The notes: generated from the letters alone by a model not told the origin. 64,000 nt of DNA from Hymenobacter polaris (GCF_012927305.1 NZ_JABBGH010000001.1:62001-126000), one strand, 5' to 3'; positions 29,735-39,121 are shown, counted from the stretch's first letter. Program-made: numbers and translations.

Positions 29735-32074
29735 CTAATAAAATGATTTTTTCTTTTTGCTATTATCATTTTTATATCCATATCCATATCCATAGCCATA
29801 ATTACTGCCATTAATTTCTTTGGCATCATTTAATACAATCATAGGATGACTTAATGTTTTGTTTTTAAAGGTGTTTTTTAATATTGCTAATTGGCCTTTT
29901 TGAGTGTAATTATATCTAACTAAGTATATTGTTAAGTCTATTAAAGAACTTATAGTAAAGGCATCAGCTACTTGCCCTACTGGTGAGGTGTCAATAAGAA
30001 TATAATCGAAGCTTGCTTTCAATTCATCAATTAAATGAGCAAACTTAGAACTCATAATTAATTCAGCAGGATTTGGAGGAATTGGTCCGGAACTTATTAC
30101 AAATAAATCTGGAATCTTTTCTGATGACTTTATAATATTTTTGATGGAAATATCGTGGTCAATAAGATAATTGGTAATACCAAGTCCATTAGCTAAACCT
30201 AATTCGCGAGATATTTTAGGATTACGTAAATCCAAATCAATTAGTAAAACTTTTTTCCCAGTCAGCACTAAGCTAGCGCCTAAATTGATGCTAAAGAAAG
30301 TTTTTCCCTCCCCACTTACACTTGAAGTTATTAACGTGACTAACGGTTCCTTACCAATAGCTGCATAGTTCAAATTAGTACGCACTAAGCGAAACATTTC
30401 TGAAATTGGACTACGAGTTCCAGGAGATATGGCTAATATATCTTTTGCGTCATTATGAGCAATTTCACCAAGTATGGGAATTGACGTTATATTAGATACA
30501 TCTTGCTGTGTCTGAACTTTATTATTTAATAGACTGGCAAAATATATTCCTGCGAAGGGCATTCCTAAGCCTAATAATAATGACATCAAATAGATAGTTT
30601 GGGTATTAGGACTAATTGGAAAATCACCGCCCATAGCTGGATCGAGTACACGAGCTACGGAGGCAGTAGCAGCTAATGTTAAAGCTGTTTCTTCACGTTT
30701 TTGTAGCAAATATGAATATATATTCTGCTTTATTAGTTTCTGTCGGTTTATTTCTAGCAATTCACGCTCCATTGCTGGCACTCGTTTAACCTTTGATTGA
30801 AATTGGCCGGAACTTGCTTGCAGATTGCTACGAGTAATTTGCAAAGCGTTTTTTATATTTCGTAGATTTTCTAGAATATTAACTCGTAAATCTGCCAGTT
30901 GCTGATTAATATTCTGAACAAGTATGTTATCCGGCTCGGTGGTGCGTAGCATCCGCTCTCGCTCCATCTGTAGCTCATTAAATTTTCCTATTAAGGCTAC
31001 TAATGTTTCATTAGTAATGCCAAGCGTGCTGGGTACTGTTGAGTATCTGCTAGCGCTTTTATCTAAGTAATTTTCTAGTGATTCTAATACTTCAATTTGT
31101 ATTGCTAGCCCTGAAAGTTGAGTATTATAATTACTTGCTTGAGCGGTGTATTCTGTTGCCTGTGCACTTATATCAGTTAGGCCATTAACACTTTTATATT
31201 TTTCTACTACTTTTTCAACGCCGGATAAATCAGTAGTTAAATATTGTAGGCGTTCATTCAGGAATTTTAGCGTGTTATCTGTCATTAAGTTTTTATCCTC
31301 AACAGCCTCTCTATTATAAACACTCATCAGCTTATTGAGAATATCTTTCGCCTTCGCTGGTATTGGGTCTGTGAGACTTAGAAGTAGGATGCTGGCGTTC
31401 TTATTGACAGGTTGTACTCCAAGAGCATGATTATAGTAATCAGCTATTTGCTTTATGTTCTGAAAACGTACAATTATTTTAGTGCTTGTATTGCTGCTCG
31501 CAATAGCTGGTACCACGGTAAAGACACCATATGATTTACTTATCTCTTCACCAAATTTATAAATCTTAGTACGTCCGCCGTCAGTTAATTCAAAGCTATT
31601 GTTAGGCTTTAATTTAATTATGAAACTATTACCTGCTGCAGTAGAGTCTATTTTGCCCGGCAGTATTTTTATCGGTAATGAATTTCCATAAATTTCTTTG
31701 TCTTTAATTTTGCCCTCAATATAGTAACTTGTCACTAAACCTAATTCTTTGACCACTCTGGTCATAAGGCTTTTAGACTTAATTACTTCTATTTCATTAT
31801 CGATGTTTTTGGTTGACTTAGCTACACCTAAATCATTTAAAGCATCAGCGTTAGATAATTCTTGGCCGCTTTTATCATCTTTAAGTAAAAGAGTGCTGTA
31901 TACGTTATACTGTGGAACAGCATAGTATTTTAAGTATAAATAGGCAACAGTTAATGAAATAGTGGCTCCAAGCAAAAATAAATACCAATAACGGATGTAC
32001 CTTAGTAAAATACGTTTAATATCTACCAAATTAGATTGTTCTGGTGCTAATGGAAAAAGCTCATCATTCGTCAT
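29735..32074 (-). CDS. polysaccharide co-polymerase / tyrosine autokinase (Wzc-type)
   Basis: A 779-residue inner-membrane protein. Order: N-terminal membrane helix (about 30-50) and Wzz chain-length domain, long periplasmic coiled-coil (about 260-480), second membrane helix (about 510-530), then a BY-kinase domain with Walker A SSVSGEGKTFF (about 583-593), Walker A-prime VLLIDLDLRNPK and FDYILIDTSP. The C-terminal tail contains GYGYGYGYGYK, a tyrosine cluster expected to be autophosphorylated in trans. It controls polymer length and export with the Wza-like lipoprotein encoded immediately upstream. Confidence 0.94.
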   Translation of the reverse strand: MTNDELFPLAPEQSNLVDIKRILLRYIRYWYLFLLGATISLTVAYLYLKYYAVPQYNVYSTLLLKDDKSGQELSNADALNDLGVAKSTKNIDNEIEVIKSKSLMTRVVKELGLVTSYYIEGKIKDKEIYGNSLPIKILPGKIDSTAAGNSFIIKLKPNNSFELTDGGRTKIYKFGEEISKSYGVFTVVPAIASSNTSTKIIVRFQNIKQIADYYNHALGVQPVNKNASILLLSLTDPIPAKAKDILNKLMSVYNREAVEDKNLMTDNTLKFLNERLQYLTTDLSGVEKVVEKYKSVNGLTDISAQATEYTAQASNYNTQLSGLAIQIEVLESLENYLDKSASRYSTVPSTLGITNETLVALIGKFNELQMERERMLRTTEPDNILVQNINQQLADLRVNILENLRNIKNALQITRSNLQASSGQFQSKVKRVPAMERELLEINRQKLIKQNIYSYLLQKREETALTLAATASVARVLDPAMGGDFPISPNTQTIYLMSLLLGLGMPFAGIYFASLLNNKVQTQQDVSNITSIPILGEIAHNDAKDILAISPGTRSPISEMFRLVRTNLNYAAIGKEPLVTLITSSVSGEGKTFFSINLGASLVLTGKKVLLIDLDLRNPKISRELGLANGLGITNYLIDHDISIKNIIKSSEKIPDLFVISSGPIPPNPAELIMSSKFAHLIDELKASFDYILIDTSPVGQVADAFTISSLIDLTIYLVRYNYTQKGQLAILKNTFKNKTLSHPMIVLNDAKEINGSNYGYGYGYGYKNDNSKKKKSFY

Positions 32075-32120
32075 GATTATATCTATTTATTGAGTTTGAA
32101 ACTACGTTGGTGATAATTAA

Positions 32121-32924
32121 TCAACGACGAATAATAATTACTGATAAAAGGCTTATTAAAGAAATCACAGTAGTAATAATTGGTAGGTATACTACAGCAT
32201 TTCCAGTTTGTATAGATTTAGCCTTCACGGGCTCTACATAAACAACGTCATTTTGTTGCAAATAAAAATATTGCGAATTGAGAATATTTTTGCTGGTTAA
32301 ATCAAGTCGGGCAGCAGTACGTTTTCCTCCGCTTTCCCTAATAATTAAGATATTTTCTCTTTTGCCGTATACCGTTAAATCACCAGCTAAACCTAGGGCC
32401 TCTATTATATTTATACTTTCGCTAGGGATTGTGAGAGTAGATGGACGATTTACCTCACCGACAACTGTAATTCTAAAATTTAAAAATCTGATATTTACTA
32501 TTGGATTTTTAACAGTCTTTTTTATTTCCGACACCATTTTTTCAGTCGCCTCCTCTTTAGTTAAGCCACCCAGAATGACACTTCCTAAAACAGGAAAATT
32601 TATTGCTCCATCCTTATCTACAAGATAGCCATCACTAACTCGTCCAGTAGTTCCAGTAATTCCTCCACTACCTGCTGATTGTAATACCCCATTATTAAAC
32701 AATATGTTAGATTCTGGGTTTAAGCTGCTAACGGTAATGCTTAATAAGTCATCTGGTTGAATTCTGGGTGTAACTTTATTCTTAATTTCCTCTGTATAAC
32801 TAGCTGTTTCCTTCAAATCGCTGAAGTAAACTATATTTCTATTAGGAACACAAGAACCAGCTAGTAATAGAAACACAAATTGTAAAAATTTGCCTTTTAT
32901 TGTATTTGTAATGGTTGTCTTCAC
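32121..32924 (-). CDS. polysaccharide export outer-membrane lipoprotein (Wza-type)
   Basis: A 267-residue lipoprotein. The signal peptide ends in LLAGSC with the lipid-anchored Cys at about residue 25. Then follow the Poly_export domain (IQPDDLLSITVSSLNP, VDKDGAINFPVLG, GGLTKEEATEKM) and one SLBB segment (VVGEVNRPSTLTIPSESINIIEALG). A C-terminal hydrophobic segment (about 240-262) may be the membrane-crossing helix. It starts with GTG at 32924. First gene of the locus; the region upstream should hold the main promoter. Confidence 0.93.
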   Translation of the reverse strand: MKTTITNTIKGKFLQFVFLLLAGSCVPNRNIVYFSDLKETASYTEEIKNKVTPRIQPDDLLSITVSSLNPESNILFNNGVLQSAGSGGITGTTGRVSDGYLVDKDGAINFPVLGSVILGGLTKEEATEKMVSEIKKTVKNPIVNIRFLNFRITVVGEVNRPSTLTIPSESINIIEALGLAGDLTVYGKRENILIIRESGGKRTAARLDLTSKNILNSQYFYLQQNDVVYVEPVKAKSIQTGNAVVYLPIITTVISLISLLSVIIIRR

Positions 32925-33656
32925 AGTTCAGGTTTGAGAGTTATGTTTAAATCTTTTTATCAGTAAGAATTTCTCTGAAGCACTATTTTTATACACTTGT
33001 GTCAGCGACTTGATTAGTTATCAGTTGCTGAATAGGTTAAATTTAGATTTTTCGGTTAAGTAGGTTGTGTTATCTTGCATCAACAAAAGATTATGTGATG
33101 CGCTCACCTCACCGGCCGCTAAGATAAGGGTTAAACTAGTATAATGATTGGTATGGTCAAGTAAAGATTGTTTTCTTAATAGAATACGTACTTTATCTTG
33201 TATTCCTTTTATAAAGAATAAGAAACTGTTATGTCTGCAGCTCGCTGGGTGCTGGTAGTAATTAATAGTCGATAGTGTATAATAAGTTCGAGCTATATGT
33301 CTGATAAACAAAATATTGCGTATAAAATATAGGCTTTGGGTGGGCGCAAAGACCTTACTTTATGTTGTATTGTACAGCTTAGCGTAGATAAGTAAGCAGT
33401 TTGACTTGGTGGTGTGAATTGGCTAATATATAGCTTGATGCTTGATTTCTTTGCCTTTTGATATACTAGGAAGGAATGCGTTATTGGTGCAATACTGATT
33501 TGAAGATAAACATATACTGTCGTATAGTTATGACTTATGTGGTTATCAACTAGTTGCGCTTACTTTGGTTGTTCTGCTTTTAGCGCAGCAGATTAGTTTA
33601 TATCTTTAATATAGTATAATTATAATATTTAATATACAGGTTCTAAAGACCCCTCA
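32925..33656. other. intergenic region between polysaccharide locus and amine oxidase gene
   Basis: A 732-base AT-rich stretch separates two divergent genes. It must contain the start region of the minus-strand polysaccharide operon and of the plus-strand oxidoreductase. A 96-codon minus-strand frame at 33021-33311 has no domain-like features and is not called as a gene. No operator, JUMPstart-like or RNA element is recognised. Confidence 0.55.
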
Positions 33657-34979
33657 ATGGTTATCGATAGAAGCACCGTTTATTCCACCGAAGTATTAGT
33701 TCTTGGTGCAGGGGCGGCGGGACTGCTGGCTGCCCGCGAGTTGGCCCGCGCTGGCCGGCAAGTATGCATAGTAGAAGCTCGCGACCGGGTAGGCGGACGT
33801 GTGCACACCCTTACGCCACCTGGCTTTAGCCGAGCTATTGAGGCTGGGGCCGAATTTATGCATGGCGCAGTGCCTCTTACCCGCGTGCTACTCGGCGAAG
33901 CCGGCCTAGAATGGCAGGCGGCCGATGGGCAAACTTACCTAGTGCAAGATGGCCAGCTGCAACCCGATGCCGATTTTTTTGCTCAGTTGCCACCACTGCT
34001 AGAAAAGCTGCGGGCGCTACCCCACGATATGCCACTGGCTGATTTTTTAACCCAAGAGTTTGCGGGGCCGGCGCACGCTGCACTGCGAACTTTTGCCACG
34101 CAGTTTGCAGAGGGGTACGATGCAGCTGATGCTACCCGCGTGAGCGCCTGGGCCTTGCGCGATGAGTGGGCGACGGGCGACGCCGACGATTCACCGCGGC
34201 CGCTAGGGGGCTACGGGCCATTGCTGCATTGGCTGGCAGCGCAGGCGCGGGCAGCCGGGGCAGTGCTGCACTTGGCTACGCCCATTCAGAAAATCGATTG
34301 GCAGTCGGGAGAGGCAACGCTGCTTGCCACTACGGGTGCCACCTATCGCGCCCGGCAAATACTGTGCACGGTGCCGCTGGGAGTATGGCAGCTAGGGCCT
34401 CATCAGCCGGGCTACCTTCGTTTTGTGCCCGAGCTAGCCGCGCACCGAGCTGCCGCCGCGCAACTGGGCTTCGGGTCGGTTATCAAGATTGTGCTGGAGT
34501 TTCGTACTGCATTCTGGCATGGGCGGCTGCCGGAGCTGGAATTTTTGCTATCCGACGCGCCAGTGCCTACCTGGTGGAGCCAGTTGCCGGCTGCCACGCC
34601 GCAACTCACGGGCTGGCTGGCCGGACCGGCGGCGCAGCAGTTAGCTATGGCCTCGGACGATGAGATACTACGCCGCGCCTTGGAATCGCTGAGCTACGTG
34701 CTGGCCGTGACGCCCAAGGCATTGGAAGCACAGCTATGCGCGCACTACGTGTGCAATTGGGGCTGCGACCCCTATGCCCAGGGCGCGTACTCGTATCCCA
34801 CCGTAGGAGCTAGCGCGGCCCGGGCGGCCCTAGGGGCTTCCGTGGCTAGCACGCTCTTTTTTGCTGGCGAGGGCGTTTACGAAGGGCCAGCCGCCGGCAC
34901 GGTAGAAGCCGCGTTAGTAAGCGGCCAGCAAGCTGCCCGCGCCATGCTGGCTAGCTGGCCAGCACTGGCCTTAAGGTAG
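33657..34979 (+). CDS. flavin-dependent amine oxidase family protein
   Basis: A 440-residue FAD enzyme of the monoamine/polyamine oxidase family. The FAD motif VLGAGAAGLLAARELARAG (about residues 15-33) is followed by VEARDRVGGRVHT. The C-terminal FFAGEGVYEGPAAGTVEAAL closes the flavin site in the family-typical way. It likely oxidises an amine or polyamine to an aldehyde with release of H2O2. GC-rich and rich in CCTAGG-type sites, so it marks the return to native DNA right of the polysaccharide locus. No signal peptide. Confidence 0.9.
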   Translation: MVIDRSTVYSTEVLVLGAGAAGLLAARELARAGRQVCIVEARDRVGGRVHTLTPPGFSRAIEAGAEFMHGAVPLTRVLLGEAGLEWQAADGQTYLVQDGQLQPDADFFAQLPPLLEKLRALPHDMPLADFLTQEFAGPAHAALRTFATQFAEGYDAADATRVSAWALRDEWATGDADDSPRPLGGYGPLLHWLAAQARAAGAVLHLATPIQKIDWQSGEATLLATTGATYRARQILCTVPLGVWQLGPHQPGYLRFVPELAAHRAAAAQLGFGSVIKIVLEFRTAFWHGRLPELEFLLSDAPVPTWWSQLPAATPQLTGWLAGPAAQQLAMASDDEILRRALESLSYVLAVTPKALEAQLCAHYVCNWGCDPYAQGAYSYPTVGASAARAALGASVASTLFFAGEGVYEGPAAGTVEAALVSGQQAARAMLASWPALALR

Positions 34980-35224
34980 TAAAAAGCACCAGGCTCCTGG
35001 CGGGGCACGTCCAGAAGCCAGCACTTTTAGTCATAAATAGGTCCTAAGGGTAAACGGCAAATAAAGGCACCGGCGCACTGCCGCATTCAGCTTGGCCACT
35101 ACTACGCCAGCCCGGACCAGTTGGCCATTAAACGCTGCTAAAAGCCTAGGCAGCGTAAGTCAAACCGTCGGTGGTGAGTTTACAAAGTTCTGGTGTGCTG
35201 ACTGCGCCGCGCAGAATTGATAGC

Positions 35225-36060
35225 TTAAGCTTCTAAGCCTTCTTCGCTACCATCACTAGCGCCCCGAATGGTAGCGAGAGCTAACCTGCCACCGTTAGGG
35301 TGCGAGTCGGGTAAATAGCGTTTCTTAAAAGCCAGGCGAGTGGGCTCGTTGGCTTGGCGCATGGCGGCTACTACCGGGGCGGCCACCTCCAGCATATTTC
35401 GCCAGTAGCTCTCAGGGCTGTCAAACTCGACGGCGCTTCGCAGCTCGGTTTCGCGAATGTTTGGAAGCCCGCTTGCGCTAGCAGGCCCGGCTGGGCGCGG
35501 CGAAACATGCCAGGCGCCAGGGGTGCGGGGGTTGGCAGCAGCAAGTGGGCGCCAACGCTACCCATCCTAGTCGTTATCTAGAGGTTGTGGGGTGGGGCCG
35601 ACCACACGCTGGTGGCCAGCCGGCCGCCGGGCTTCAGTACCCGGTACATTTCCTGAGTGGCCAGCAGCATATCGGGAAAAAATAGGAAACCCATGCGGCA
35701 GCTAACGGCGTCGAACTGCTGGTTGGGGAAGGGTAGAGCGCAGGCATCACTGGTCACGGTGTTCTAGTTGGCAAGGCCTTGGCGCGCGGCGTTTTCCTGG
35801 GCGATAGCCAGCATGCCCGCCGAAAGGTCGAAACCCGTAATGTGGCCCCAGGGCGCCAGCCGGGCTAGGCTCAGGTTGGGCTCGCCGGTGGCCACGTCCA
35901 GCACCTGGTCGGTGGGTTGAAGGCGCAGGGCTTCAATGATGGCCGTGCCTATTGGCCGCAGAAAATACATTGTCCAGGCATCCCATTTTTTTCTAGCCCG
36001 GCGAAAACGCATCCCAAGTTTGCTGGTGCTGGTTGCGCAGGTGAGCGAGGGTAGCTTCTA
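35225..36060 (-). pseudogene. SAM-dependent methyltransferase, UbiE-like, degraded
   Basis: Read on the minus strand in pieces: HLRNQHQQTWDAFSPG, a stop (TAG where Trp is expected) and a shift at a run of seven A, then KKWDAWTMYFLRPIGTAII and DVATGEPNLSLARLAP (SAM motif I), a stop at 35764-35766, then CALPFPNQQFDAVSCRMGF and MYRVLKPGGRLATSVWSAP, another stop, a further segment, and a second frameshift near 35460 into a C-terminal part ending with TAA at 35225. At least three stops and two shifts make it non-functional. The intact relatives methylate small molecules using SAM. Confidence 0.85.
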
Positions 36061-36223
36061 TAAAGTCAGGAAATAAAAGGCGGCCAGAATGCGAGCCTGG
36101 CGCGGCCGTTGGTGCCGCGCTGGGCCCGTACTATTCCAGCATAGCTAGCCCTAGGCCCTAGCCAGATGTAAGCTGTAAGAGCTTGCTAGTCAGGCGCTAT
36201 TTGCTGGCTCCGGCTTGGACAAG

Positions 36224-36781
36224 CTACTGGCTGCGAAGGGCGCTGGCCTGCTCGCGGGCGCGCTGCTGGGCAATGGCTTGGCGCAGCAGCGCGGCTTCGG
36301 CAAAATGGCGCTCGCTCAGGAGGTTGCGGTAGCGGGCGGGCAGGGGCGTGCCCGTCGCGTAGGCCCGGTCGAGGGCCAGCAGGTGGCTTTTGTTGAAGCG
36401 GTTAGCGTGCACGACGAAGCCGACCAGCGTACCTACTAGGATGGCGCTACCCAGCGGGGGCGAAATGGCCTCGCTGGCCACGTGCCGCTGGCCGTACTGG
36501 TCGGTGGTAGAAAGGGGCAGGGCGAGCGAGATGCCCACAATAAACGGGATGGTGTAGAGAAAACCCGCATAGCGACGCTTGCGAAACAGCGAGAGCAGCG
36601 CCCCGGTGGTATCGGCCCCACTACGGGCGCTGGGCTCGTAGCGCGGCAAATACCAGTTGTTGAACACCAGCACGGCCCCCGAGTCGGCCGGGGCGGCGCC
36701 TAAGGGTGGGAGAGCGGGGGTTTGGGCGGCAAGCGGCAAGCTGAGCAGCAGAGCCAATAGCGTATAAAGCAGCGAACGCAT
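36224..36781 (-). CDS. secreted hypothetical protein, paralogue of its upstream neighbour
   Basis: A 185-residue protein with a signal peptide (MRSLLYTLLALLLSLPLAAQ), one hydrophobic segment around residues 70-90 (FLYTIPFIVGISLALPL) and another around 115-130 (SAILVGTLVGFVVHA). The C-terminus TGTPLPARYRNLLSERHF resembles GQPLPRALRRKLKPRFF in the preceding gene's product, which also has a similar layout, so the two are probably diverged duplicates. They lie 14 bases apart on the same strand. Function not recognised; probably envelope-associated. Confidence 0.75.
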   Translation of the reverse strand: MRSLLYTLLALLLSLPLAAQTPALPPLGAAPADSGAVLVFNNWYLPRYEPSARSGADTTGALLSLFRKRRYAGFLYTIPFIVGISLALPLSTTDQYGQRHVASEAISPPLGSAILVGTLVGFVVHANRFNKSHLLALDRAYATGTPLPARYRNLLSERHFAEAALLRQAIAQQRAREQASALRSQ

Positions 36782-36795
36782 ACTATAAGGAGCGC

Positions 36796-37308
36796 TTACG
36801 GCGCCGGCTTGACGGTTACTGCCTTATACTTGACGATGGGCGCCGCGAAAAAGCGAGGCTTCAGCTTGCGGCGCAGGGCGCGGGGCAGGGGCTGGCCGGC
36901 GGCGTAGTTGGTAAGCACCGTTTGGAGGTGGGCGTTGCTGTAGTGCAGCAGCTTGGCCAGGCCGTAGCCTGCCAGGGGCGTGGCGATTAAGAAAGCCCCG
37001 CCCAGGTTGCCGCTGCCATCCGGGCCGGTCGTGTAGTAGGGGCTGTTGCCGGGGTTACTGGTGCTGCCGGTGCCTAGGCCCAGGCGCAGGGCCGAGAGGG
37101 TGGCGCCCACCATCCAGCTGACGCCGCCCGCCTGCCGCCGGCTATAGAGCGTGATAATGGCCTGCGCAGTATCGTTGTGCAGGTACTGCCCCCGCAGGCG
37201 CTGCTTTAGCTGCTGCGAAGCCAGGCTTTCATCGGTAATAGGGTTTTGCGCGGCCACCGGGCGCAGGCCCAGGCTTAGCAGTAAAAGCACGAGTAGATAT
37301 TTTAGCAT
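36796..37308 (-). CDS. secreted hypothetical protein
   Basis: A 170-residue protein with a signal peptide ending at about VAAQ (residue 20), an amphipathic stretch SQQLKQRLRGQYLHNDTAQA, a Gly-rich hydrophobic centre (SWMVGATLSALRLGLGTG and FLIATPLAGYGLAKLL) and a basic C-terminus. Two glycine-rich hydrophobic stretches and the C-terminal G-x-PLP-R pattern are shared with the next gene's product. The function is unknown; a small envelope protein is the simplest reading. Confidence 0.75.
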   Translation of the reverse strand: MLKYLLVLLLLSLGLRPVAAQNPITDESLASQQLKQRLRGQYLHNDTAQAIITLYSRRQAGGVSWMVGATLSALRLGLGTGSTSNPGNSPYYTTGPDGSGNLGGAFLIATPLAGYGLAKLLHYSNAHLQTVLTNYAAGQPLPRALRRKLKPRFFAAPIVKYKAVTVKPAP

Positions 37309-37388
37309 AGTAGTGAAAAGCGTTGGTTAAAAAATTGAAATTTAAGCTATTAAAATAAGGAAGGGCGATTTAAGTGTAGCTGTTGAGG

Positions 37389-38129
37389 CTATAGCTGCTG
37401 GGCGGCCGGGGCGTCGTCGCCCGCCGCCAGCAAGCGACCAAGCTGGCCTACCAGGGTGGCGTCGGTTTCCCAGCGCTCGGTTTGAAACAGGGAGGGGGCT
37501 AGGGGCGCTGGCAGCGGCCGCCGAGCGCTGGCGTGAAACTCGCGGGCGCTGGTGTGGGCCAGTAGGGTAGGCAGCGTGGCGGGCGTAATGCCCGCGCCGG
37601 GCATGAGACTTAGGCGCCCGGCCGCCTGCTGCCCTAGGGCCGCCAGGGTGGCTTGCCCGGCCAGCGCCGTGGGCTGGCCCCCGGAAGTAAGCAGCCGCTG
37701 GCAGCCGGTGGCCACCACGGCTTCCAGGGCCGTGGGCAGGTCGGAGCAGTCGTCGAAGGCGCGGTGGAAGGTGACGGGCAGCGGCTGCGCCAGCTGCGCC
37801 AGGGTGCGGGTGCGCGCCACATCCACCTGATTGCCAGAAGTGAGCACGCCCAGCACTACACCATCGCAGCCTGAGTCTTTGCAGGCCTGGATGTCAGCTT
37901 GCATAATAGCCAATTCGTGGGCGTCGTAAACGAAGTTGCCAGGCCGCGGGCGAATTAGCACAAAAACCGGAATGGTTAGCAGTGCCCGCACCTGGCGCAG
38001 TAGGCCCAGCGAGGGCGTGATGCCGCCCTGCTCCAGGTTTTGGCACAGCTCGATGCGGTGGGCGCCGCCCGCCTGGGCGGCCAGGGCCGACTGCACGGAG
38101 CCGGCGCAAATCTCTAGTTGGTAGCTCAT
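37389..38129 (-). CDS. cutC: copper homeostasis protein CutC
   Basis: A 246-residue TIM-barrel protein of the CutC family. The N-terminus LEICAGSVQSALAAQAGGAHRIELC, of which the first half is diagnostic, is followed by GGITPSLGLLRQV, VFVLIRPRPGNFVYD, GVVLGVLTSGNQVD, VTFHRAFDDC and LLTSGGQPTAL, all family-typical. Named for copper handling, although its biochemical role is still debated. The ATG at 38129 is used; a GTG two codons upstream is possible. Confidence 0.95.
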   Translation of the reverse strand: MSYQLEICAGSVQSALAAQAGGAHRIELCQNLEQGGITPSLGLLRQVRALLTIPVFVLIRPRPGNFVYDAHELAIMQADIQACKDSGCDGVVLGVLTSGNQVDVARTRTLAQLAQPLPVTFHRAFDDCSDLPTALEAVVATGCQRLLTSGGQPTALAGQATLAALGQQAAGRLSLMPGAGITPATLPTLLAHTSAREFHASARRPLPAPLAPSLFQTERWETDATLVGQLGRLLAAGDDAPAAQQL

Positions 38130-38510
38130 GGCCACGAAGTAAGCCTAGGCAGTACAGTAAGCCCGTAAATGGATGTTGTGAGCAGCCACTGGCCGCAAAT
38201 GAGTATCAGCCGGCAGCTCCGGCCCGGCGGGCGAAGCGAGGCCTAAGCCCCCGGCTGGGCGATAGTGCCCGCCGGCGCGGCGGTGGCCATGGTAACGAAG
38301 AGCGTAGTTTGCGCAGCGGTGCCCGGAAAATACTTGTTACGAAATAGGACTGCGGGAAGAATAATAAGAACGTGACGCATCTAACTAAGTGGATAAGGGC
38401 ATAAGAGTCCGCAAGCTAGTGCGCCCAGGCGATAACCACAACCGTGAGGGCACTGGCTGCGGCGCCGGGCCTGGGGGCACTTCCTGCGCAGTCGTGTTTA
38501 TTTGCGGTTA
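38130..38510. other. intergenic region, possibly a remnant
   Basis: About 380 bases without a confident gene. On the minus strand, 38243-38380 encodes a 45-residue frame (starting MRHVLIILPAVLF) that could be the end of something decayed, but no family is apparent. The region also serves as the upstream sequence of cutC and of the HupE-like gene, which diverge here. Confidence 0.45.
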
Positions 38511-39119
38511 ATGTCCACGTTCACCACCTACTTGCAGCTGGGTTTCTGGCACATTTGCAGCTGGCAGGCCACCGACCACCTCACGTTTCTGCTGGCCCTG
38601 TGCGCGCCCTACGTGCTGGCCGATTGGCGGCGCGTGGTGGCCTTGGTTACGAGCTTTACCCTAGGACACTCCCTCACGCTGGCCCTGGCCACGCTTCGCG
38701 TGGTGCGCATCAACGTGGCGCTGGTAGAAGCCCTCATTCCGGTCACCATTCTGCTCACGGCGCTGGTCAATATGTACCGGGCGGGGCCGCCGCGGCGCGA
38801 GGCGCGGGCCCGGCCCACCGGCGCGGTGGTGTGGGCGGCGCCCAACCTGCTGGCGGCCGGCTTCGGGCTGATTCACGGCCTAGGGTTTTCGAGCTACCTG
38901 CGCGAGTTGCTGGGCCGCGAAAGCCGCCCGGTGCTGGAGCTGCTTTCCTTCAACCTGGGCGTGGAGCTAGGGCAGCTGCTGGTGGTGAGCGCGATACTGC
39001 TGCTGGGTTGGCTGCTGCTACGGGGCCTAGGGGTGGCGCGGCGCGACTGGGTGCTGACGGTGAGCGGCGCGGCGCTGGGCGTGTCGGCGCTGCTACTGCT
39101 GCAACTAGCGGCGGGGTAG
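38511..39119 (+). CDS. HupE/UreJ family membrane protein
   Basis: A 202-residue integral membrane protein with about six hydrophobic segments. WQATDHLTFLLALCAPY and SFTLGHSLTLALATL are the conserved HupE/UreJ motifs with the metal-binding His, followed by FGLIHGLGFSSYLRELL. Family members are linked to nickel or cobalt uptake, but this one stands alone, away from hydrogenase or urease genes. The ATG at 38511 is used over an upstream TTG. Confidence 0.82.
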   Translation: MSTFTTYLQLGFWHICSWQATDHLTFLLALCAPYVLADWRRVVALVTSFTLGHSLTLALATLRVVRINVALVEALIPVTILLTALVNMYRAGPPRREARARPTGAVVWAAPNLLAAGFGLIHGLGFSSYLRELLGRESRPVLELLSFNLGVELGQLLVVSAILLLGWLLLRGLGVARRDWVLTVSGAALGVSALLLLQLAAG

Positions 39120-39121
39120 GA

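Noticed and set aside
33021..33311. 96-codon minus-strand frame between wza and the amine oxidase gene
   Set aside because: No domain, no signal peptide, unusual composition, and it lies in the expected promoter region of the polysaccharide operon.
38243..38380. 45-codon minus-strand frame between cutC and the HupE-like gene
   Set aside because: Possible decayed gene end, but no family is recognisable and the length is within chance for GC-rich DNA.
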